Part shown: one piece after another, positions 5,774 to 11,305 of the stretch
Layout of the letters: each line of letters opens with the position of its first letter
Numbering within the stretch: position 1 is the stretch's first letter
Assembly: GCA_034659895.1 (NCBI GenBank)
Contig: JAYEIF010000161.1
Coordinates: 1-11,305, forward strand
Length of the DNA stretch: 11,305 bases
Reading direction: 5' to 3'
Source: B120-G9 sp034659895
Lineage (GTDB): Bacteria; Zixibacteria; MSB-5A5; GN15; FEB-12
Position numbers and translations under genes: made by a program
Notes under the pieces: model-generated
Databases searched by the model: none
The model's input: only the letters and a program-made list of their open reading frames with translations
Told to the model about the DNA's origin: nothing

Positions 5774-6751
5774 ATGATTAAGATTTTTTTCTTTGTGTTG
5801 GCGGGTTTGATTGTCATAACTGGCAGTTCGACCATAGCCGACGAGTACAAAGTAGGACAGGGCGATATGCTGGAAATCAGTTTCTGGCAGGATCCAAGTC
5901 TCAATTCTCAGGTAAGAATTAACCAGGACGGTAAAATTTCCATCGATATTGTTGGAGAGATACAGGCAGCAGGAAAAACGACTAAGCAGTTGGAAACGGA
6001 CATCATTCGACATATATCTCGAGTGAACAAGAATATCTCTCAGGCGGTGGTCAGGGTAATACAATTCAATTTTCAATATGTCTTTGTATCAGGGCAGGTA
6101 AATGATGCAGGCAAGAAAACATTTGAGGAAATACCTGGATTATGGAGTATTATCAATGAGGCTGGTGGTGTCACAGAAATCGGAGATCTCAGTCGTGTGA
6201 TGATTATTCATGGGGGTGAAGGTGATAATGCCGGTCAGGTTGAAATTGTAAATGTGCGCAATGCTATTGCTACCGGAACTCTGAACGAGCTCCCAAAGAT
6301 CAGTCGTATGGATACGATTGAAATCCCCCGTACACCGATTGGATTACCCTCAGCGGAATTAGGGCAGCCTCCTCGCGAACGAAAAAACATTGTCTATGTT
6401 GTTGGTGCGGTTAGACAACCCGGCCCTATTACATTTGAAGAGAATGTCGATGTGTTGGAAGCCATCTCTATTGCAGGGGGACCAATTGAACAAGCAAATC
6501 TCAAGGAAACCAAGGTCATTACCAAAGATGGATATTATGGTCAGACTATCCAGCTTAATCTTGAAAGGTATACCAAGTTCGGTATGCCTGTAAGATACAA
6601 GATGCGGAAAGAAGATGTCGTAGTGGTACCAATGAAACGTTCTGGCTGGACAGGTCGCGTCTTCAATCTCACTAATGTTACGGCATTGATCGGGGTAATC
6701 TCTTCGACTGTATTGATTATGGACCGGCTTTCCGATGATAATGAAAACTAG
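5774..6751 (+). CDS. Polysaccharide export outer-membrane protein (Wza family, SLBB domains)
   Basis: 325-residue periplasmic/outer-membrane export protein. Wza-type proteins form the ring through which capsule or exopolysaccharide leaves the cell. A signal peptide covers residues 1-22, with cleavage probably after TIA. The polysaccharide-export domain runs from about 25 to 98 (EYKVGQGDMLEISFW and the VRINQDGKISIDIVGEI strand pair). Two SLBB domains follow: about 101-185 (YVFVSGQVNDAG, then NEAGGVTEIGD) and about 206-288 (VYVVGAVRQPGPI, then ISIAGGP). A hydrophobic helix at 298-316 near the C-terminus matches the position of the membrane-spanning helix of Wza. Unlike E. coli Wza there is no lipobox cysteine, indeed no cysteine at all, so it should not be a lipoprotein. 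It is the first gene of the operon; the ribosome site is weak and the next gene follows 8 nt later. Confidence 0.92.
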   Translation: MIKIFFFVLAGLIVITGSSTIADEYKVGQGDMLEISFWQDPSLNSQVRINQDGKISIDIVGEIQAAGKTTKQLETDIIRHISRVNKNISQAVVRVIQFNFQYVFVSGQVNDAGKKTFEEIPGLWSIINEAGGVTEIGDLSRVMIIHGGEGDNAGQVEIVNVRNAIATGTLNELPKISRMDTIEIPRTPIGLPSAELGQPPRERKNIVYVVGAVRQPGPITFEENVDVLEAISIAGGPIEQANLKETKVITKDGYYGQTIQLNLERYTKFGMPVRYKMRKEDVVVVPMKRSGWTGRVFNLTNVTALIGVISSTVLIMDRLSDDNEN

Positions 6752-6759
6752 GTGAACAA

Positions 6760-8259
6760 ATGGGCGCCGCAACAGAGAAATCAATAAACATACGAGATAT
6801 TATCAGTATAGTTATCAAGCGAAAGTGGCTGATAATTATACCATTGTTGATTGTGACGGGATTAGCCTATGGAGTGACTTACTTCCTAGAACCTGAATAC
6901 GAGTCATCTACTATCATTTGGATTGACAAGCCGTCAAGTGTATCAAGGGAATTAGTCAATATTTTAGGACGTGAGCGTAATTACCGTGAAAGTGGTGACG
7001 ATAGACGCAATCGCCTACAAGCACTTCAGAATGAAATTACTTCCCGTGTCTATCTGCATCAACTTATCCGTGAGTTAAATCTTGATGAAAATCCTGAAAT
7101 CACACGCAAAGCGGCCAAAATGCGTGAAAGGAATTCCTCTTTTTCTCTTGAGCAGTTGAAACTAAACCTGTTGGATAATCAATTACGAAAACAGATTTCT
7201 GTTTCCTTTGCAGGCGCTGATCAGATAAAGTTGACTGTAAAATCGAACGATGCGGTGTTAGCTCGCGATATGGTTACTGCGCTGACAAAGATTCTTGAAC
7301 AAGAAAAAAATCGCTACGAGCTCGAGAACATTCTGAACAATCAGACCTTTGCCGACATGCAACTTCAGAAAACAGAGTATCATTACCAGCAGGTTATTGA
7401 TTCTCTTACCGAAGCTCAGAAACTTTTGGCTCAACTGCAATTGCCGGAGAGCATCTCTTCAGAGTCAAACCTGCATGATATCAGTTCCGACATTGAAAGA
7501 TCTCAACTCGAGATAGATGACTATAAAAGTAATAAGCAAAGGCTTAAGAAAAATTTAAGTGCGTTGGAACTCGAATGGGCTCGAATTGAGTACACGGATT
7601 CTATAGTAGAATTAAGAGCAGAAATTGATGCTCAAATTACACAATATGCCAACCTCATGGGGAAATATGAGTGGAATACTTATAATGTAATAAATGAAAA
7701 TATCCGTCTTAACGATAAGCTTAAAATACTTGAATCTGTTATTAATGAAGCTGTAGATGAGCAATTTGCCTCTTACCCCGAGAACCATCGTGATTTGCTA
7801 AAGAAATATTTTGTCTTAGAAGAACGTCTTGACATCCTTCAATCTCGGAAGCACAAAATGCAGCAGTCGTTAGTCGATATTAATGAACGTGTTGATAAAT
7901 TGCCGCAAATTCAGACTGAGATATCCGAATTAGAACGTCATGTAGATGATGCCCGTAAATACCGTGATGCATTTAAATCGGAGGAAGTGACAGTTTCGAT
8001 TCTTTCGGAACGTATCAAGGATAGGACCAAATATAAGATAATAGAGCCTGCGAAAATTCCATTTAATCCTGTTTGGCCTGATGTTCAAAAAATTCTCCTG
8101 ATGGGTGTAATGTTAGGCCTGATACTTGGCGTTGCTGCTGTGTTTTTAGCTGAGATTTTCGATAATTCATTCAAAAAAGTTGAGGATGTTGAAAATTCAC
8201 TGAAGCTTTCAGTATTAGCCACGATTCCTAAAATTGAGAAATTAAAGAGTATAAGATAA
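6760..8259 (+). CDS. Chain-length regulator / co-polymerase (Wzz-GNVR family)
   Basis: 499-residue inner-membrane protein of the polysaccharide co-polymerase group, which sets polymer length and works with the BY-kinase and the exporter. A cytoplasmic N-terminus leads into a membrane helix at 24-43, the Wzz-type region EPEYESSTIIWID follows, then a long periplasmic coiled-coil section (about 200-420). The end has the expected proline-rich stretch EPAKIPFNPVWP (429-440), a second membrane helix (443-464) and a short cytoplasmic tail with SLKLSVLATIPK, typical of partners of tyrosine kinases. No kinase domain is fused; that function is encoded separately at 9389-10198. AGGTGA lies 4 nt before the start and overlaps the stop of the preceding gene. 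Confidence 0.93.
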   Translation: MGAATEKSINIRDIISIVIKRKWLIIIPLLIVTGLAYGVTYFLEPEYESSTIIWIDKPSSVSRELVNILGRERNYRESGDDRRNRLQALQNEITSRVYLHQLIRELNLDENPEITRKAAKMRERNSSFSLEQLKLNLLDNQLRKQISVSFAGADQIKLTVKSNDAVLARDMVTALTKILEQEKNRYELENILNNQTFADMQLQKTEYHYQQVIDSLTEAQKLLAQLQLPESISSESNLHDISSDIERSQLEIDDYKSNKQRLKKNLSALELEWARIEYTDSIVELRAEIDAQITQYANLMGKYEWNTYNVINENIRLNDKLKILESVINEAVDEQFASYPENHRDLLKKYFVLEERLDILQSRKHKMQQSLVDINERVDKLPQIQTEISELERHVDDARKYRDAFKSEEVTVSILSERIKDRTKYKIIEPAKIPFNPVWPDVQKILLMGVMLGLILGVAAVFLAEIFDNSFKKVEDVENSLKLSVLATIPKIEKLKSIR

Positions 8260-8264
8260 TAAAT

Positions 8265-9383
8265 ATGGAAACATATCAACTTAAAAGCAAGCTCGTTGAA
8301 AACGATAGGGAGCTTCTAATCAGAACGCGCAATGATGCCAGAGCTGGCGCTATATCATCTGAAGTTTGGGTCAACGGTAAGCTAACTGAGTCGGTTGCAC
8401 ATCCACATTTGGGGGAGATTGGTTCTGAGGAAGTTGTCTCCATATTGAAACAGATACACGGTGAAAAGAAGAAAGAAATTGAGAGTATGATGGAGGTGTT
8501 CCGTAGCTCACTTGTAGATGGACATTCAGAATACCTGACACATCTCGGCACAGCTTTCTTTTACAAAAATTATTTACTCGAAGCCCGTGAGTTGTTTTCG
8601 AAGGCTATCGAAAGAGATTCCGAATGTCACCAAGCTTTTAACTATCTCGGACAAACTGAATTAGCCATGGGGCAAACGGAAAAAGCGGTTGATATGTTGC
8701 GTAAAGCTGTCCGACAGCGCCCCGCATTTGCCGACTACAGAAACTTGTTGGGAGTTGCTATTCACGCTCAAGGGGACATCGACCGGGCTACATCTGAACT
8801 GGAAAAAGCAATCGGTCTTAACTTGTATTATGCCGACGCATATTTCAATCTTGGACTGGTATTATTGGATAAAGCACAACAAACTGATACTGATTCACTT
8901 TCGGAAAAAGTGAGCAAAGTTGTCGATTGTTTCAAAAAGGCGCTACTGATTCATCCCGACTACGATTCCGTTATGTTTGAGCAGGCAATTTTAGCTGTCA
9001 GCAACTCAAATTTTAGTAAAGCATTCGAGTTATTTTCCCGAATCCGTCAGAGCAAACGAGAGAAACTCCGCCGTGAATTCACTGACTTTCACATGAAATT
9101 TGCTCTGGACCCGAAATTAATTTCTGCGGATACTTTACAAGAGAGAATTAAGTTCCTAGAACAACAGGTTAAGAAAAATCCCACCTATGTTGATTTCCAT
9201 GCTGACTTGTCCCGTTGCTATCTGGAATTGTCCTGTAAACTATGGGAAAAAGGCGTTATACAATATGGCAAAACAGCCGAACTTAATCTCTCACTTGGCA
9301 AAACGGAATTCTGCCATGAAGAAGCTGAGAAGGAATTGATGAGCATCCGCGCTTCACTTGACCGAATGACTGAGAAAGGTTAA
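8265..9383 (+). CDS. Cytoplasmic TPR protein of the polysaccharide operon
   Basis: 372-residue tetratricopeptide-repeat protein without signal peptide or membrane helix. Repeats are recognisable at about 89-122 (YLTHLGTAFFYKNYLLEA), 123-156 (AFNYLGQTELAMGQTEKA), 157-190 (YRNLLGVAIHAQGDIDRA) and 191-232 (AYFNLGLVLLDKA, with a small insertion); further helical hairpins run to about 360. The first 80 residues are a separate unit: a strand pair around SSEVWVNGKLTESV, then a charged helix beginning SEEVVSILKQIHGEKKKEIE. I do not recognise this unit. The gene lies between the co-polymerase and its likely kinase with 5-nt gaps on both sides, so it probably acts as a scaffold or adaptor at the cytoplasmic face. 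No polysaccharide enzyme activity is predicted. Confidence 0.85.
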   Translation: METYQLKSKLVENDRELLIRTRNDARAGAISSEVWVNGKLTESVAHPHLGEIGSEEVVSILKQIHGEKKKEIESMMEVFRSSLVDGHSEYLTHLGTAFFYKNYLLEARELFSKAIERDSECHQAFNYLGQTELAMGQTEKAVDMLRKAVRQRPAFADYRNLLGVAIHAQGDIDRATSELEKAIGLNLYYADAYFNLGLVLLDKAQQTDTDSLSEKVSKVVDCFKKALLIHPDYDSVMFEQAILAVSNSNFSKAFELFSRIRQSKREKLRREFTDFHMKFALDPKLISADTLQERIKFLEQQVKKNPTYVDFHADLSRCYLELSCKLWEKGVIQYGKTAELNLSLGKTEFCHEEAEKELMSIRASLDRMTEKG

Positions 9384-9388
9384 TCTGT

Positions 9389-10198
9389 ATGTCCCATCGT
9401 CCTTTATCCATTCTTGATTTCTACTCTCCGGAGGTTCCTTTTGCAACGGAGTTCCGTCGATTATTGCAACGTATCGAGAGTAACTCCAAAAAATTTGAAC
9501 ACAAGGCTATCTTGATAACTTCCGCTGAGTTAGCTGAAGGGAAATCTACAATATGTTCTTTTCTTGCTCTGTCTGCCGCAAGACAAAAGAAAATGAAAAC
9601 ATTGCTTATTGATGCTGATATACGACGTCCGTCAATTCACAAGTTTTTCTCTATGCAGCGAGAAGGTGGGTTGACTGAAATATTATCAGGTAATCTGAAT
9701 GCCGCAGAAGCAGTCAAACATACGGATATTGAACAACTGCATATAATAACAGCGGGCAAACACAATCAGCAGCCTTCGGATTTCTTTGATGCCGAAGCTA
9801 TCGGACGTTTGATCAGTGAGATGAAGTTTTACTATGATATGGTTTTGGTTGATTGTGCTCCAGTCCTTCCTGTATCTGATCCAATGTTACTGGCTTCCAA
9901 GCTTGATTCCATTATCCTCGTAATTAAGGCGGGGAAAACGCAGAAAGAAGTGGTAGAAAGGGCGATTAACATACTCGGTTCGAACAGTAATAGTATCTTG
10001 GGTGTTGTGCTTAACAATATGAACAATAGTTTGCCTTACTATTATGATTACAAATACTACGGCTACAATAGCGAAACTGATGGACCTCGTGATAAAAGAA
10101 AAAATCAGCAGACTTCAAAAGATTCAAAGCGCAATCATTTACCGCATTCAGATAACAACTCAACTCTTAACAACAATGCCACAAAATCTTCTTCGTAA
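9389..10198 (+). CDS. Bacterial tyrosine kinase (BY-kinase, CpsD/CapB type)
   Basis: 269-residue P-loop kinase that would autophosphorylate on a C-terminal tyrosine cluster and control the co-polymerase. Walker A is AELAEGKST (46-54), Walker A' is IDADIRRP (74-81) and Walker B is MVLVDCAP (151-158). An EFRRLLQRI helix (21-29) resembles the oligomerisation motif of these kinases. Seven tyrosines lie within ten residues at 217-226 (YYYDYKYYGY). The separate kinase and membrane activator resemble the CapA/CapB arrangement, not the fused Wzc type. After the tyrosine cluster there is an unusual 43-residue polar tail rich in Asn, Ser, Lys and Gln, whereas kinases of this type usually end near the cluster. 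AAAGG lies about 10 nt upstream of the ATG. The transmembrane activator is predicted to be the product of 6760-8259. Confidence 0.93.
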   Translation: MSHRPLSILDFYSPEVPFATEFRRLLQRIESNSKKFEHKAILITSAELAEGKSTICSFLALSAARQKKMKTLLIDADIRRPSIHKFFSMQREGGLTEILSGNLNAAEAVKHTDIEQLHIITAGKHNQQPSDFFDAEAIGRLISEMKFYYDMVLVDCAPVLPVSDPMLLASKLDSIILVIKAGKTQKEVVERAINILGSNSNSILGVVLNNMNNSLPYYYDYKYYGYNSETDGPRDKRKNQQTSKDSKRNHLPHSDNNSTLNNNATKSSS

Positions 10199-10217
10199 TC
10201 TTTATCGGTAAAGTCGC

Positions 10218-11090
10218 ATGGAGTTCTCAGCCAATATCCTGACTGTGGATTTGGAGGAGTGGTTTGCTGTTGAGGCTCTTACGGATCATTTCTCTCAAGA
10301 AGACTGGGACGGTTTGCCCTCTACAGTGATTAGGAACACGCGGCGTCTCTTGAAATTGTTTCGAGCAAGGGAAGTTTCTGCTACTTGGTTCGTGCTTGGT
10401 TGGATAGCGGAACGATATCCTAACCTTCTCAGGGAAATACAGCATGAGGGGCATGAAATAGCCTGCCACAGTTATAATCATGTCAGGGTAAATAGCCTTG
10501 AGCAAGACTCTTTCCGTAAGGATACTGAAATGGCTATTGAAGCCATCACCAAAGCAATTGGCCGTCCGCCGATTGGATATCGAGCTCCGAGTTGGTCGAT
10601 CGATCCAGCTACTTCCTGGGCTTTTGATATTATTGCCGAGTTGGGATTTGAATATGATAGTTCTATTTTTCCTATTAAGCACGATATCTACGGTATCCCC
10701 GGGGGGCCGCGCAGCACTTTCAAAATGAAATTAGAAAATGGCCGAACCCTCTATGAAGTCCCTGCTTCTACTTACCGTTTTTTGGGACATAATATCCCTA
10801 TTGGGGGCGGTGGATTTCTTCGTCATTCGCCCTACTGGTATTCACGCTGGATGATTCGCCGTCTAAATGAATATAATCGGCCTGCTGTAGTATATGTACA
10901 TCCATGGGAAATTGATCCCGACCCACCGAAAATAAGCGGGTTGTCACCAATGCAGCATTTTCGTGTATATGGGTCAACATCTGTCTTTATCCATAAGCTC
11001 GACCGCCTTTTACAGGACTTCCTGTTTTTTCCTATGGGAGATTATATAAGCCATTTCAAGAAAAGGCAGATCGGTTTTCATGTGGATTAA
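10218..11090 (+). CDS. Polysaccharide deacetylase of the XrtA/PEP-CTERM locus type
   Basis: 290-residue NodB-fold deacetylase that should remove acetyl groups from N-acetylated sugars of the polymer. Catalytic and metal motifs are present: VDLEEW (10-15, in place of the usual TFDD), HSYNH (84-88), the GYRAPSWSID block (120-129, R122) and VYVHPWEIDPDPP (225-237, H228). The VDxE(E/D) opening, the C-terminal HPWEIDPDPP block and the following SGLSPMQHFRVYGST region are characteristic of the deacetylase subfamily (with the DUF3473 C-terminal part) that accompanies exosortase XrtA clusters. There is no signal peptide, as is common in that subfamily, so the cellular site is uncertain. It is the last gene of the cluster here, 19 nt after the kinase, with a weak ribosome site. 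The exosortase and PEP-CTERM proteins expected with it are not in this window. Confidence 0.92.
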   Translation: MEFSANILTVDLEEWFAVEALTDHFSQEDWDGLPSTVIRNTRRLLKLFRAREVSATWFVLGWIAERYPNLLREIQHEGHEIACHSYNHVRVNSLEQDSFRKDTEMAIEAITKAIGRPPIGYRAPSWSIDPATSWAFDIIAELGFEYDSSIFPIKHDIYGIPGGPRSTFKMKLENGRTLYEVPASTYRFLGHNIPIGGGGFLRHSPYWYSRWMIRRLNEYNRPAVVYVHPWEIDPDPPKISGLSPMQHFRVYGSTSVFIHKLDRLLQDFLFFPMGDYISHFKKRQIGFHVD

Positions 11091-11121
11091 ACTGCAATAT
11101 CAGACGTTTCCTGATGCTATA

Positions 11122-11305
11122 TTAGGGCTTGTTGAAAAATTAGTTATTATGTACCACAATCTCCCCGCCTTTGGCGGGCGCGCCCGCCTGTCGAGCGGAC
11201 AGGTAGCGGGCGGCCTTGTGCTGACGTGCCTGTCGGCGCACAGGAAGTGCGCCGTGGCGTGTCGCCCGTTTCTATACACACACCTGTCTGCGACAGGCAG
11301 GGCGG
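11122..11305 (+). repeat. MITE-like interspersed repeat, copy C (runs off the window)
   Basis: The left arm TTAGGGCTTGTTGAAAAA, then TTAGTTATTATGTACC and ACAATCTCC, is almost identical to copy B (2979-3021). It starts 31 nt after the deacetylase stop. After the arm the core is different and much longer than in copy B: a GC-rich, hairpin-filled stretch to the window end. The right arm is not reached. It may also terminate the polysaccharide transcript. Confidence 0.8.
11164..11305. other. GC-rich hairpin array inside repeat copy C
   Basis: At least four stem-loops are visible: CCCGCC-TTT-GGCGGG (11164-11178), a long stem from 11181 to 11212 (outer CGCCCGC/GCGGGCG, inner CCTGTC/GACAGG), GGCGCAC-aggaa-GTGCGCC (11235-11253) and CCTGTC-tgc-GACAGG (11283-11297). 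The CCTGTC/GACAGG pair recurs, so the core may itself be built from a smaller repeat. The base composition is clearly richer in GC than all neighbouring genes. No coding frame is recognised. Confidence 0.75.

Noticed and set aside
6359..6784. Minus-strand frame of 141 codons opposite the end of the exporter gene
   Set aside because: It overlaps the SLBB domain and the start of the next gene; it has no start signals and no recognisable protein features.
10227..10682. Minus-strand frame of 151 codons opposite the deacetylase
   Set aside because: It is an antisense shadow of the NodB domain; cysteine and arginine content is scattered and there is no family match by eye.
11164..11305. CRISPR array or tRNA cluster in the hairpin-rich end
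   Set aside because: The stem-loops differ in length and spacing, there are no regular spacers, and no tRNA arm pattern or CCA end fits.

Overview
The window comes from an AT-leaning (roughly 40% GC by eye), Gram-negative-type bacterium. It carries an outer-membrane polysaccharide exporter of the Wza type, a Wzz-type co-polymerase, a bacterial tyrosine kinase and a polysaccharide deacetylase of the kind found in XrtA (exosortase A) loci. The species cannot be named from the sequence; an environmental or candidate-phylum lineage is a guess.

Layout. (1) 1-69: one end of a short interspersed repeat, copy A. (2) 66-2730, minus strand: a secreted protein resembling a peptidase-MA gluzincin but with a degenerate HExxH motif, followed 19 nt later by rmuC. 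The two look like one operon, with a promoter at 2768-2795. (3) 2731-3247: a divergent intergenic region holding a complete 108-bp palindromic repeat (copy B, 2979-3086) and promoter-like boxes for both directions. (4) 3248-3921, plus strand: a STAS-domain protein. Its reading frame ends at 3640, but a run of ten A just before the stop lets a -1 shift continue into a 97-codon open frame that has no ATG or GTG, and no TTG until late. That frame encodes a serine linker and a winged-helix-like domain. (5) 3981-5633: a membrane-anchored diguanylate cyclase with two probable GAF-like domains. (6) 5774-11090: five tightly packed plus-strand genes behind a good sigma70-like promoter, encoding an export protein (Wza/SLBB), a chain-length regulator (Wzz/GNVR), a TPR protein, a BY-kinase and an XrtA-type polysaccharide deacetylase. 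(7) 11122 to the end: copy C of the repeat, with a conserved arm but a much longer GC-rich core full of hairpins.

How it may work together. The five-gene cluster has the parts for making and exporting an exopolysaccharide. The kinase and co-polymerase would control chain length, the exporter would form the outer-membrane channel, and the deacetylase would modify the polymer. Polymerase, flippase, glycosyltransferases and exosortase are absent and presumably lie downstream. The STAS protein and the cyclase just upstream are plausible regulators (partner switching and c-di-GMP), but this rests on position only.

Most notable are the STAS/winged-helix frameshift at the A10 run, the MITE-like palindromic repeat present three times, and the secreted peptidase-like protein whose catalytic glutamate is replaced by alanine.
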